Below are positions 37,103 through 46,086 of a DNA stretch of 64,000 nucleotides, piece after piece. A program made the translations under genes and the position numbers. The notes below the pieces were generated by a model that saw only the letters and a list, made by a program, of their open reading frames with translations, made no database searches and had not been told where the DNA came from. This DNA is from [Mycobacterium] nativiensis. GTDB taxonomy: Bacteria; Actinomycetota; Actinomycetes; Mycobacteriales; Mycobacteriaceae. Location: NCBI RefSeq assembly GCF_020172685.1, contig NZ_CP083986.1:4420158-4484157 (forward strand), given 5' to 3'. Each line of letters starts with the position of its first letter. The first letter of the stretch is position 1.

Positions 37103-38569
37103 TCAGTTCGCTGCTGTTGCAATGGCTTTGGTCTCCAGGTACTCCTCGAACCCGGCGACACCCATCTCCCGGCCATTGCCGGACTGCTTGTATCCGCCGA
37201 ACGGCACGTCGGCGGAGTACCAGACCCCACCGTTGACGTTGACAGTCCCGGCGCGCAGCCGGGCCGCGACCGCGGCCGCCCTGGTGTCGCCGCCGTAGAC
37301 GGTGGCCGACAACCCGTAGGGCGAGTCGTTGGCGATGCGCACCGCGTCGTCGTCGCCGTCGTGGGCGATCACGGTCAGCACCGGGCCGAAGATCTCTTCG
37401 CGGGCCACCCGTGCGTCATTGGTCAGCCCGGCGATCACGGTGGGCTCGATGAAGAAGCCGGCCGGCTGGTCGGCCGGACGCCCGCCGCCGCAGGCGAAGC
37501 TGCCGCCTTCGGTGATGGCCAGGTCCAAGTAGCTCTGCACGCGGTCACGCTGACGCGCCGAAATCACCGGCCCGCATACGGTTCCGGGCTTGTTCGGGTC
37601 GCCGGGCTTGATCGAGCCCATGGTGCCGGCGGCGATGGCGACCGCCTCGTCGTAGCGAGCCCGGGGCACCACCAGCCGGGTGGTGATCGCGCAGCCCTGC
37701 CCGGCGTGGATGCAGACGGAGAAGGCCGCGACCGAACAGGCCGCGGCCAGGTCGGCGTCGTCGAGCACCACGAACGCCGACTTGCCGCCCAACTCCAGGA
37801 ACACCTTCTTGATGGTGGCGGCCGCGTCAACCATAACGCTGCGACCGGTGGCGGTCGAACCGGTGAACGAAACCATGTCCACCCGAGCATCTTTGGCCAG
37901 CATCGCGCCCAGCGTGTGGTCGGTGGAGGTGACGATGTTGACCACGCCCGGCGGGATGTCGGTGTGCTCGGCGATCAGCTCACCGAGCACCGCGGCCACC
38001 CACGGGGTGTCGGGCGCGGGCTTGAGCACCACGGTGTTGCCTGCCGCCAGCGCCGGCCCCAGTTTGGCCAGGTTGATCTGGTGCGGAAAATTCCACGGGG
38101 TGATGGCGCCGACGACGCCGACGGCCTCCCGCACCACCGACCGCAGGGTCGGGATGCCCATCGGGGAAGCTTTGCCGAGATCTTGTGTCCACTCGAAGTT
38201 TTCGCACGTGTCCGCGGCGAACCCGAGGTCTTCGATGGGGCCCTCCAGCTGGGCGCCGGCGGTGAGCATGCGTGGCGCCCCCACCTCGGCGATGGTCACT
38301 TCGCGCAGCTCTTCCAGATTCTTGCGCAGCGCGTCACGCAGCTGACGCACGCCCCGCACCCGCAGCTCGGTGTTGGTCGACCAGTCGGTCTCGTCGAAGG
38401 CCCGCCGCGCCGCGTCGATGGCACGGTCCATGTCGGCGGTGTCGCCGTTGGCCGCCTCACCGAGCACCTCTTCGGTTGCCGGGTTGACGGTCGCGAAGGC
38501 GCCGGCTCCGCCGGGGGTCAGCTTTCCGTCGATGAGCAGCCGGCTCATGCCGTCGGCCAGTAGCGCCAT
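37103..38569 (-). CDS. aldA: Aldehyde dehydrogenase
   Basis: The 488-residue NAD-dependent aldehyde dehydrogenase contains TPWNFPHQINLAK, the nucleotide loop FTGSTATGRSV, the general-base Glu in LELGGKSAF and the catalytic Cys in HAGQGCAITTR, plus EEIFGPVL. It closely resembles M. tuberculosis AldA (Rv0768), and MALLADGMSRLLIDGK corresponds to its N-terminus, fixing the start at 38569. It is the first gene of a minus-strand operon of five or six genes and is divergent from the TetR-cyp123-cyp51 operon across a region with two operators. Confidence 0.94.
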   Translation of the reverse strand: MALLADGMSRLLIDGKLTPGGAGAFATVNPATEEVLGEAANGDTADMDRAIDAARRAFDETDWSTNTELRVRGVRQLRDALRKNLEELREVTIAEVGAPRMLTAGAQLEGPIEDLGFAADTCENFEWTQDLGKASPMGIPTLRSVVREAVGVVGAITPWNFPHQINLAKLGPALAAGNTVVLKPAPDTPWVAAVLGELIAEHTDIPPGVVNIVTSTDHTLGAMLAKDARVDMVSFTGSTATGRSVMVDAAATIKKVFLELGGKSAFVVLDDADLAAACSVAAFSVCIHAGQGCAITTRLVVPRARYDEAVAIAAGTMGSIKPGDPNKPGTVCGPVISARQRDRVQSYLDLAITEGGSFACGGGRPADQPAGFFIEPTVIAGLTNDARVAREEIFGPVLTVIAHDGDDDAVRIANDSPYGLSATVYGGDTRAAAVAARLRAGTVNVNGGVWYSADVPFGGYKQSGNGREMGVAGFEEYLETKAIATAAN

Positions 38570-38613
38570 CAGTGCCTCCCGCAGCTTGGTCGCGGTGCCC
38601 GATCTTCTGAAAA

Positions 38614-38627
38614 TGGACACCTGTCCG
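38614..38627. promoter_or_regulatory. TetR-type operator copy 1, aldA side
   Basis: TGGACACCTGTCCG lies 44 bp upstream of the aldA start. On the opposite strand it contains GGACAGGTGTCCA, identical over 13 bases to the second copy at 38737-38750. Sites of this size are typical for TetR dimers, and the adjacent gene encodes one. Confidence 0.6.
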
Positions 38628-38736
38628 CTATTACCCGGACGAACCCTAGCCGCAGAATCGCCGGTCCCGCAACCCACAAGATCGGAAATCGTGATGCCCC
38701 AGCGGACTTGCCCGACTCAACCACCTTCGGCTACGT

Positions 38737-38750
38737 TGGACAGGTGTCCA
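38737..38750. promoter_or_regulatory. TetR-type operator copy 2, overlapping the TetR start
   Basis: TGGACA-GG-TGTCCA is a perfect palindrome overlapping the proposed GTG start of the TetR gene. Binding here would block transcription or initiation of the TetR-cyp123 operon, consistent with autoregulation and with a leaderless or near-leaderless mRNA. Confidence 0.6.
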
Positions 38751-39367
38751 GCGAATCGGTGGCGGCAGTCACATCGACGAATGGCGCCCCGACTGTGCCC
38801 GCGGAAGGAACGCGAAACCGACGCCAGGAGGAGACCTTTCGCAAGGTGCTGACCGCCGGCGTCGAGATGTTGCGGGAGAAGTCCTACGCGGACCTCACCG
38901 TGCGCGCGGTCGCCGCACGCGCCAAGGTCGCTCCGGCGACCGCCTACACCTACTTCTCGTCGAAGAACCACCTGATCGCCGAGGTGTACTTGGACCTGGT
39001 CCGTCAGGTCCCGTACTTCACCGACGTCAACGAGCCGATGCCCAGGCGCGTCAACCAGGCGCTGCGGCACCTGGCGCTGGTGGTGGCCGACGAGCCAGAG
39101 GTTGCGGCGGCCTGCACGGCGGCGCTGCTCGGCGGCGGCGGCGAGCCGGCGGTCCGCACGGTGCGCGACCGGATCGGCGCGGAGATCCACCGCCGCATCA
39201 CCTCGGCAATCGGCCCCGGAGCGGATCCGCAGCTGGTCTCGGCCTTGGAGATGACCTTCTTCGGCGCCCTGGTCAACGCCGGCAGCGGCGCCTTCACCTA
39301 CCACCAGATCACCGATCGGCTGGCCTACGTGGTCAGCCTGATCCTCGAATCAGGAGCATCGCGATGA
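38744..39367 (+). CDS. TetR regulator of the cyp123-cyp51 operon, Rv0767c-like
   Basis: The 207-residue protein has the TetR HTH at about residues 33-75 (KVLTAGVEMLREKSYADLTVRAVAARAKVAPATAYTYFSSKNHL). The position before cyp123 matches M. tuberculosis Rv0767c. The start is uncertain: GTG 38744 lies inside the palindromic operator, and another in-frame GTG is at 38759. Its stop overlaps the cyp123 ATG (ATGA), so it is translated with the operon it probably controls. Confidence 0.86.
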   Translation: MSSESVAAVTSTNGAPTVPAEGTRNRRQEETFRKVLTAGVEMLREKSYADLTVRAVAARAKVAPATAYTYFSSKNHLIAEVYLDLVRQVPYFTDVNEPMPRRVNQALRHLALVVADEPEVAAACTAALLGGGGEPAVRTVRDRIGAEIHRRITSAIGPGADPQLVSALEMTFFGALVNAGSGAFTYHQITDRLAYVVSLILESGASR

Positions 39368-40590
39368 GCCTGCAGGCATTGACTTCCGACCCTCCGATGC
39401 TCAACCCCTACGACTACGACTTTCACGAGGACCCGTTCCCGTACTACCGGCGGCTGCGCGACGACGCCCCGGTGTACCACAACGAAGAGCTGAACTTCTG
39501 GGCGATCTCGCGCCACCAGGACGTGTTGCACGGATTCCGCAACAGCGACGCGCTGTCCAACCGCGACGGTGTTTCCCTGGACCCGGTCTCCCGCGGCCCC
39601 CATGCCCAGCTGGTGATGTCGTTCCTGGCCATGGACGATCCGCAGCACCTGCGGCTTCGCACGCTGGTGTCCAAGGGCTTCACCCCGCGCCGGATCCGCG
39701 AGCTCGAACCGCAGGTGGTTCGGCTGGCGCGCCAGCATCTGGACGCCGCGATCGCGCCCGGCTCCGACGGCACCTGCTCGTTCGACTTCATCAATGATTT
39801 CGCGGGCAAGCTGCCGATGGACGTCATCTCCGAGCTGATGGGCGTACCGGAGGCCGACCGGGCGAGGATCAGGGAACTCGCCGACGGGGTTCTGCACCGC
39901 GAGGACGGCGTGACCGACGTCCCGCAGTCGGCGATCCAGGCGTCGATGGATCTGATGACCTACTACAACGAGATGATCGCCGATTTCAAGAAGAACCCAG
40001 CCGACAATCTGACCTCGGCGTTGCTGGAGACCGAGGTGGACGGAGACCGGCTCGGCGACCAGGAGATCCTGGCCTTCTTGTTCCTGATGGTGATCGCCGG
40101 CAACGAGACCACCACCAAGCTGCTGGGCAGTTCCGTCTACTGGGGTCACCGCAACCGTGACCAGCTGACGCCGCTGTACACCGACCGCTCCCGGATTCCG
40201 CTGTGGGTGGAGGAGACGCTGCGCTACGACACCCCCAGCCAGATCCTGGCGCGCGCCGTTGCGCAGGACTACACCCTGCACGGCATCACCATCCCGGCCG
40301 ACTCGGTGGTGCTGCTGCTGCCCGGCTCCGGAAATCGCGACGAGCGGGTCTTCGACGACCCCGACGCCTTCCGAATCGGTCGCGACATCGGCTCCAAACT
40401 GCTCAGTTTCGGCAGCGGCGCCCACTTCTGCCTCGGCGCGCACCTGGCCCGGATGGAGGCCCGGGTGGCGCTCGACGAACTGTTCAGCCGAATCAGCGAC
40501 TACCAGGTCGACGAGGCCAATGCCGTGCGGGTGCATTCATCCAACGTGCGCGGCTTTGCCAACCTACCCATCACCATCAAGGAGGCTTGA
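39364..40590 (+). CDS. cyp123: Cytochrome P450, CYP123 orthologue
   Basis: The 408-residue P450 has [12 protein letters not shown] with heme ligand Cys356, VIAGNETTTK in the oxygen helix and EETLRY for ExxR. Position and sequence match CYP123 (Rv0766c), whose substrate is unknown. The ATG overlaps the TetR stop. A GTG-started SDR gene begins directly at its stop codon. Confidence 0.92.
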   Translation: MSLQALTSDPPMLNPYDYDFHEDPFPYYRRLRDDAPVYHNEELNFWAISRHQDVLHGFRNSDALSNRDGVSLDPVSRGPHAQLVMSFLAMDDPQHLRLRTLVSKGFTPRRIRELEPQVVRLARQHLDAAIAPGSDGTCSFDFINDFAGKLPMDVISELMGVPEADRARIRELADGVLHREDGVTDVPQSAIQASMDLMTYYNEMIADFKKNPADNLTSALLETEVDGDRLGDQEILAFLFLMVIAGNETTTKLLGSSVYWGHRNRDQLTPLYTDRSRIPLWVEETLRYDTPSQILARAVAQDYTLHGITIPADSVVLLLPGSGNRDERVFDDPDAFRIGRDIGSKLLSFGSGAHFCLGAHLARMEARVALDELFSRISDYQVDEANAVRVHSSNVRGFANLPITIKEA

Positions 40591-41418
40591 GTGCCACGGT
40601 TCGATCCACCCCCGGCCCGCCGGCCCGCCATCGTCGCGGGTGCGTCCTCGGGAATCGGCGCTGCCACGGCAGAAGAGTTGGCGCGCCGCGGTTTTCCGGT
40701 GGCACTGGGTGCCCGGCGCACCGACAAGCTCTCCGATCTGGTCGACAAGATCCGCGCCGATGGCGGTGAGGCGGTCGCCTTCAACCTGGATGTCACCGAC
40801 GGAGACTCGGTGAAATCCTTTGTGGCGCAGAGTATCGACGCACTGGGTGAGATCGAGTTGCTGGTCTCCGGCGCCGGTGACATGAACCCCGGCCGCATCC
40901 ACGAGATCAGCACCGACGCGTTCAACGACCAGATTCAGGTTCACCTGATCGGCGCCAACCGGCTGGCCACCGCAGTCCTACCGGATATGGTCGCCCGCCA
41001 ACGCGGCGACGTCATCTTCGTCGGCTCCGATGTGGCACTACAGCAGCGCCCGCACATGGGTGCCTACGGCGCGGCGAAAGCGGCGCTGGTCGCCATGGTG
41101 CACAACCTGCGGATGGAGTTGGAGGGCACCGGGGTACGCGCCTCGATCGTTCACCCCGGTCCGACCCTGACCGAAATGGGCTGGAAGCTCTCCGCGGAAC
41201 AGGTAGGCCCGATGTTGGAGGACTGGGCCAAATGGGGCCAGGCCCGGCACAGCTATTTCCTTCGTCCGCAAGACCTGGCCCGAGCCATCGCGTTCGTCGC
41301 GGAGACTCCGCGCGGCGCGCACATCGTCGACCTGGAGGTGCAACCCGAGGCTCCGCTGCGCGACACCGCCTCCGACCGCCAGAACCTGCAGCTGGGTGAG
41401 GAAGGAATGCCGAAATGA
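40591..41418 (+). CDS. Short-chain dehydrogenase/reductase, Rv0765c-like
   Basis: The 275-residue SDR has VAGASSGIGAATAEELARRG, the SGAGD variant of NNAG, an active-site Ser in VGSDVA and YGAAK. It starts with GTG immediately after the cyp123 TGA and its own stop overlaps the cyp51 ATG, so it is tightly bound into this operon. A redox role on the P450 products or on a sterol is likely but unproven. Confidence 0.92.
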   Translation: MPRFDPPPARRPAIVAGASSGIGAATAEELARRGFPVALGARRTDKLSDLVDKIRADGGEAVAFNLDVTDGDSVKSFVAQSIDALGEIELLVSGAGDMNPGRIHEISTDAFNDQIQVHLIGANRLATAVLPDMVARQRGDVIFVGSDVALQQRPHMGAYGAAKAALVAMVHNLRMELEGTGVRASIVHPGPTLTEMGWKLSAEQVGPMLEDWAKWGQARHSYFLRPQDLARAIAFVAETPRGAHIVDLEVQPEAPLRDTASDRQNLQLGEEGMPK

Positions 41419-42773
41419 CCGTCAGCACTGAGGTTCCCCGGGTCTCCGGGGGGCAGGCCGAGCACGGCCACCTCGAAGAGTTCCGCACCGACCCGATCGC
41501 GTTGATGGAACGGCTGCGGCAGGAATGTGGGGATGTCGGCTGGTTCGACCTGGCCGGCCGCAAGGTGGTGCTGCTGACCGGCGCCGAGGCCAACGAGTTC
41601 TTCTTCCGGTCCACCGACGACGAACTCGACCAGGCCGCCGCCTATCCGTTTATGACCCCGATCTTCGGCAACGGCGTGGTGTTCGACGCACCGCCGGAAC
41701 GCCGTGCCGAGATGCTGCACAACACCGCACTTCGCGGCGACCACATGAAGCGGCACGCCAGCACCATCGAGCACGAAGTGCGCCAGATGATCGCGGATTG
41801 GGGCGAGACCGGTGAGATCGATCTGCTGGAGTTCTTCGCCGAGCTGACCATCTACACCTCGACGGCCTGCCTGATCGGCCGGAAGTTCCGCGAGGAACTC
41901 GACAGCCGGTTCGCCGAGCTCTACTACGAATTGGAGAACGGGACCGACCCGCTGTGCTACGTCGACCCCTACCTGCCGATCGAGAGCTTCCGACGCCGCG
42001 ACGAAGCCCGCGTCAAGCTGGTCGAATTGGTGCAGGGCATCATGAACGGCAGGATCGCCAACCCCGAATCCGACAAGCGACGCCGGGACATGATCGACGT
42101 GATGGTGTCGATCCCCGACGAGGACGGCAACCCCCGGTTCAGCGCCGATGAGATCACCGGGATCATCATCTCGATCATGTTCGCCGGGCACCACACCAGT
42201 TCGGGGACCTCCGCGTGGACGCTGATCGAGATGCTGCGCAATCCGGACGCACATGCCGCGGTGATCTCCGAGCTCGACGAGCTCTACGGCGACGGCAGCG
42301 AGGTGAGTTTCCATGCGCTGCGCCAGATTCCGAACCTGGAGAACGTGCTCAAGGAGACCCTGCGACTGCACCCGCCGCTGATCATCCTGATGCGGGTGGC
42401 CAAGGATGAGTTCGAGGTCTGCGGCTACCCGATCCACAAGGGCGACATGGTGGCGGCCTCACCTGCGGTCTCCAACCGGATACCGGAGTCCTTCCCCGAG
42501 CCCAACGAGTTCGTGCCGGAGCGCTACAACGAGCCGCGGGAGGAAGACGTCATCCACCGCTGGACCTGGATTCCCTTCGGAGCCGGCCGGCACCGCTGCG
42601 TGGGCGCGGCATTCGCCACCATGCAGATCAAGGCGATCTTCTCGGTTCTGCTGCGCGAGTATGAGTTCGAGATGTCGCAGCCACCGGAGACCTACCGCAA
42701 CGACCACTCCAAGATGGTGGTGCAGTTGGCCCGCCCGGCCAAGGTCCGCTACCGCCGCCGCACCAAGGCGTAG
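41415..42773 (+). CDS. cyp51: Sterol 14-alpha-demethylase CYP51
   Basis: CYP51 removes the 14-alpha-methyl group from sterols such as lanosterol and obtusifoliol in vitro; its physiological sterol in mycobacteria is unclear. The 452-residue protein has FGAGRHRCVGA with heme ligand Cys395, the CYP51-specific helix FAGHHTSSGTSAW and ETLRLHPPL. It is followed by its ferredoxin after 12 bp. It is a known azole target and the best-conserved gene of this operon. Confidence 0.97.
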   Translation: MTVSTEVPRVSGGQAEHGHLEEFRTDPIALMERLRQECGDVGWFDLAGRKVVLLTGAEANEFFFRSTDDELDQAAAYPFMTPIFGNGVVFDAPPERRAEMLHNTALRGDHMKRHASTIEHEVRQMIADWGETGEIDLLEFFAELTIYTSTACLIGRKFREELDSRFAELYYELENGTDPLCYVDPYLPIESFRRRDEARVKLVELVQGIMNGRIANPESDKRRRDMIDVMVSIPDEDGNPRFSADEITGIIISIMFAGHHTSSGTSAWTLIEMLRNPDAHAAVISELDELYGDGSEVSFHALRQIPNLENVLKETLRLHPPLIILMRVAKDEFEVCGYPIHKGDMVAASPAVSNRIPESFPEPNEFVPERYNEPREEDVIHRWTWIPFGAGRHRCVGAAFATMQIKAIFSVLLREYEFEMSQPPETYRNDHSKMVVQLARPAKVRYRRRTKA

Positions 42774-42995
<222 letters not shown>

Positions 42996-42998
42996 ACC

Positions 42999-43550
42999 AT
43001 GCCTGCCTTCCCCCGAGACGAACTCGAAGCCTGGGTCCAACGCTGGTTGGACGCCAACCTGGAGGCCGAGCGCAACGGCGACTGGCGGCCACTGGCGGAC
43101 TTCTACGCCGATGACGCCACCTACGGCTGGAACATCGGCCCCAAAGAGGACGTGATGTGCGTCGGGATCGACGAGATCCGAGACATCGCTTTGGGTCTGG
43201 AGATGGAAGGCCTGGACAACTGGCAGTACCCGTATCAGCGGGTGATCATCGACGACAAGCAGGGTGAGATCGTCGGCTTCTGGAAGCAGGTCGTCACAAC
43301 CGGTGACGGCGCCGACGACCAGCGCGAGATCCACGGGTTCGGCGGTAGCTGGTTTCGCCTCAATGCCGAATCCAAGATCTCCTGGCAGCGCGACTTCTTC
43401 GACTTCGGTCACGTCTCGGCGCTGTACATGGATCTGATCAAGGCCGGCAAGCTGTCGAAGGGCATGCAGAAGCGCATCGAGCGCAGCCTGGCCGGCGAGA
43501 AGCTGCCCGGCTACTACCCGTTGGGCCAATCCCCGGTTCCGCTGTGGTGA
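42999..43550 (+). CDS. SnoaL/NTF2-like protein, Rv0762c-like
   Basis: The 183-residue protein looks like an NTF2-fold domain: LEAWVQRWLDANLEAERNGDWRPLADFYADDATYGWN at the N-terminus, strands around RVIIDDKQGEIVGFWKQV and HGFGGSWFRL. It corresponds to the conserved hypothetical Rv0762c beside the CYP51 ferredoxin. Catalytic function is unknown; the fold often binds hydrophobic ligands such as steroids. It follows the ferredoxin by 3 bp, and its TGA overlaps the next P450 start. Confidence 0.8.
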   Translation: MPAFPRDELEAWVQRWLDANLEAERNGDWRPLADFYADDATYGWNIGPKEDVMCVGIDEIRDIALGLEMEGLDNWQYPYQRVIIDDKQGEIVGFWKQVVTTGDGADDQREIHGFGGSWFRLNAESKISWQRDFFDFGHVSALYMDLIKAGKLSKGMQKRIERSLAGEKLPGYYPLGQSPVPLW

Positions 43551-44791
43551 CGCCGGCGCAGTCCTGTCCGTTCGGTCCAGGTTTCGACTTCACCGATCCG
43601 GATGTCCTGCTGGGCGGCATGCCGATCGCCGAGTTCGCCGAGCTGCGCAAGACGGCTCCGGTGTGGTGGAACGAGCAACCCCGCGACGGCAACATCTTCG
43701 ATGACGACGGCTACTGGGTGATCACCAAGCACCAGCACATCAGGGACATCTCGCGCGACAGCGATGTGTGGTCCACCAACGCCAAAGGCGCGGTCATGCG
43801 GCTGCCCGAGGGCATCACCGCCGATCAGCTGGAGCTGACCAAGGCACTGCTGATCAACCACGACCCGCCCGAGCACACCCGGCTGCGCAAACTGGTGTCG
43901 CGGTTGTTCACTCCGCGTTCGGTCGCGGTGCTGGAGGAGAAACTTGCGCACTCCGCCCGCGACATCGTTGCGGCCGCCGCCGAGAAGGACAACGGCAACT
44001 TCGTCGACGACATCGCAATGAAGCTGCCGCTGCTGGCGATCGCCGATCTGATCGGGGTTCCCGAGGCCGACCGGGAGAAGCTGTTTCACTGGACCAACTC
44101 GATCATGAACACCGACGATCCGGACTTCGATTCCGATCCGGCGATGGCCAACGCAGAGTTGATGGGCTACGCGTACACCATGGCCGAGCAACGCCGTAAC
44201 TGCCCGGCCGACGACATCGTCACCCGGCTGGTCCAGGCCGACCTCGACGGAGAGTCACTCGGCGAGACCGAGTTCGCCTTCTTCGTCATCCTGCTCGCAG
44301 TCGCCGGTAACGAAACCACCCGCAACGCCATGACCCACGGCATCAATGCCTTTGCCGAGAACCCCGACCAGTGGGAGCTCTACAAGCGCCAGCGACCCGA
44401 AACCGCGGTCGACGAGATCGTGCGCTGGGCGACCCCGGTGCATTGCTTCCAGCGCACCGCCAAGGTCGACACCGAGATCGGCGGGGTGGCCATCAGGCAA
44501 GGCCAACGTGCGGGCCTGTTCTACAGTTCGGCCAACTTCGACGAGGACGTCTTCGATCAGCCGTTCAACTTCAACATCCTGCGCGACCCCAACCCGCATC
44601 TGGCGTTCGGCGGACAGGGCACGCACTACTGCATCGGCGCCAACCTCGCCCGTATGGAGATTCGGCTGATCTTCGACGAAATCGCCAGCCAACTACCCGA
44701 CATCACCAAATTAGCGGAGCCGCAACGACTCCGGTCCGGCTGGATCAACGGCGTCAAAGACCTTCACGTCTCTTACCACAGTTCGCGGTGA
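43547..44791 (+). CDS. CYP125-like cytochrome P450
   Basis: The 414-residue P450 has GTHYCIGANLARM with heme ligand Cys362 and AVAGNETTRNAMTHG in the oxygen helix. It shares extended strings with the cholesterol C26/27-hydroxylase CYP125: GFDFTDP, PVAEFAELR-like PIAEFAELRKTAPVWWN, ENPDQWELYK, DEIVRWATPV and RLRSGWINGVK. A steroid or sterol side chain is therefore the likely substrate. M. tuberculosis has no P450 at this place. The GTG start at 43547 overlaps the preceding stop as GTGA; a GTG three bases earlier is also possible. Confidence 0.9.
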   Translation: MTPAQSCPFGPGFDFTDPDVLLGGMPIAEFAELRKTAPVWWNEQPRDGNIFDDDGYWVITKHQHIRDISRDSDVWSTNAKGAVMRLPEGITADQLELTKALLINHDPPEHTRLRKLVSRLFTPRSVAVLEEKLAHSARDIVAAAAEKDNGNFVDDIAMKLPLLAIADLIGVPEADREKLFHWTNSIMNTDDPDFDSDPAMANAELMGYAYTMAEQRRNCPADDIVTRLVQADLDGESLGETEFAFFVILLAVAGNETTRNAMTHGINAFAENPDQWELYKRQRPETAVDEIVRWATPVHCFQRTAKVDTEIGGVAIRQGQRAGLFYSSANFDEDVFDQPFNFNILRDPNPHLAFGGQGTHYCIGANLARMEIRLIFDEIASQLPDITKLAEPQRLRSGWINGVKDLHVSYHSSR

Positions 44792-44833
44792 ACCCCTTCC
44801 GCCACCCCCTGTCGAGCTATAGGCTTTCAGCCG

Positions 44834-44851
44834 TGGGCGGCCCGCCGCCCA
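44834..44851. terminator. Hairpin between the CYP125-like gene and adhB
   Basis: TGGGCGG-CCCG-CCGCCCA forms a perfect 7-bp stem with a 4-nt loop in the 88-bp gap. It could end the P450 operon or reduce read-through into adhB. Confidence 0.5.
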
Positions 44852-44879
44852 GATAATTCACAAGGAAAGCAGGTCTTAG

Positions 44880-46007
44880 GTGAAGACAAAGGGTGCGCTG
44901 CTCTGGGAATTCAACCAGCCGTGGTCGGTCGAGGAGATCGAGATCGGTGACCCGCAAAAAGACGAGGTCAAGATCAAGATGGAAGCGGCCGGAATGTGCC
45001 ACTCCGACCACCACCTCATGACCGGTTCCATTCCGATGGCGGGCTTTCCGGTACTCGGCGGCCATGAGGGCGCCGGCATCGTCACCGAAGTCGGCCCGGG
45101 GGTGGAAGACCTGGCCCCCGGCGACCACGTGGTGCTGTCCTTCATCCCGTCCTGCGGCAAGTGTCCGTCGTGTCAGGCGGGCCTGCGCAACCTGTGCGAC
45201 CTGGGCGCCGGGCTGCTGAGTGGCGTCGCGGTCAGCGACGGCACTTTCCGCGTCCATGCCCGCGGCCAGGGTGTCTACCCGATGACGCTGCTCGGCACGT
45301 TCTCACCGTGGATGGTGGTGCACCGGACGTCGGTGGTGAAGATCGACCCGTCGATTCCGTTCGAGGTCGCCTGCCTGGTGGGCTGCGGGGTGACCACCGG
45401 CTACGGGTCGGCAGTGCGCACCGCCAACATCCGCCCGGGCGAGGACGTCGCGATCGTCGGCGTCGGCGGTGTGGGCATGTCGGCGTTGCAGGGTGCGGTC
45501 GCCGCCGGAGCCCGCAACGTCTTCGTCGTCGAACCGGTGGACTGGAAGCGCGATCAGGCGCTGAAATTCGGTGCCACCCATGTGTACCCGGACATCCACT
45601 CCGCGATGGGCGGCATCATGGAGGTCACCGCCGGGCTGATGGCCCGCAAGGTGATCGTCACCGTCGGCGAGGTACACGGCTCCGACATCGAGAACTACAT
45701 GATCCTGACCGCCAAGGCCGGAACCTGCGTGCTGACCGCGATGGGTTCCATCCTGGAAAACCAGGTCACGCTGAACCTCGCGATGCTGACTCTGTTGCAG
45801 AAGAACCTGCAGGGCACCATCTTCGGCGGCGGCAACCCGCAGTACGACATTCCGCAACTGCTGTCGATGTACTCCGCGGGCAAGCTGAACCTGGACGACA
45901 TGGTGACCCGCCAGTACAAGCTGGAGCAGATCAATGAGGGTTACCAGGACATGCTGGACGGGAAGAACATCCGGGGCATCATCCGCTACACCGACGCGGA
46001 TCGCTAA
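44880..46007 (+). CDS. adhB: Zinc-dependent alcohol dehydrogenase AdhB
   Basis: The 375-residue medium-chain dehydrogenase has catalytic zinc ligands Cys40 (GMCHSD) and His62 (GGHEGAG), structural zinc cysteines 92, 95, 98 and 106 (CGKCPSCQAGLRNLC) and the nucleotide loop VGVGGVGMSA. It matches Rv0761c (adhB). It oxidises alcohols with NAD; in this setting it could act on a hydroxylated side chain. GTG start at 44880. The ketosteroid-isomerase-like gene that follows in M. tuberculosis (Rv0760c) is absent here. Confidence 0.93.
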   Translation: MKTKGALLWEFNQPWSVEEIEIGDPQKDEVKIKMEAAGMCHSDHHLMTGSIPMAGFPVLGGHEGAGIVTEVGPGVEDLAPGDHVVLSFIPSCGKCPSCQAGLRNLCDLGAGLLSGVAVSDGTFRVHARGQGVYPMTLLGTFSPWMVVHRTSVVKIDPSIPFEVACLVGCGVTTGYGSAVRTANIRPGEDVAIVGVGGVGMSALQGAVAAGARNVFVVEPVDWKRDQALKFGATHVYPDIHSAMGGIMEVTAGLMARKVIVTVGEVHGSDIENYMILTAKAGTCVLTAMGSILENQVTLNLAMLTLLQKNLQGTIFGGGNPQYDIPQLLSMYSAGKLNLDDMVTRQYKLEQINEGYQDMLDGKNIRGIIRYTDADR

Positions 46008-46012
46008 TTTCA

Positions 46013-46073
46013 GTTGACTCTGCGCTGAGGGCGAAGAAGTACGAGAAGCGCCCGCCCTCGGCGCAGAGTCAAC
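46013..46073. terminator. Long palindrome between convergent adhB and yceI-like genes
   Basis: Arms of 21 bp (46013-46033 and 46053-46073) are complementary except for one T-G position, around a 19-nt loop. The element fills the gap between convergent stops at 46007 and 46087, so it probably terminates both transcripts. The arms are longer than a terminator needs and could belong to a dispersed palindromic repeat family. Confidence 0.65.
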
Positions 46074-46086
46074 GGAGAATGGGCGA

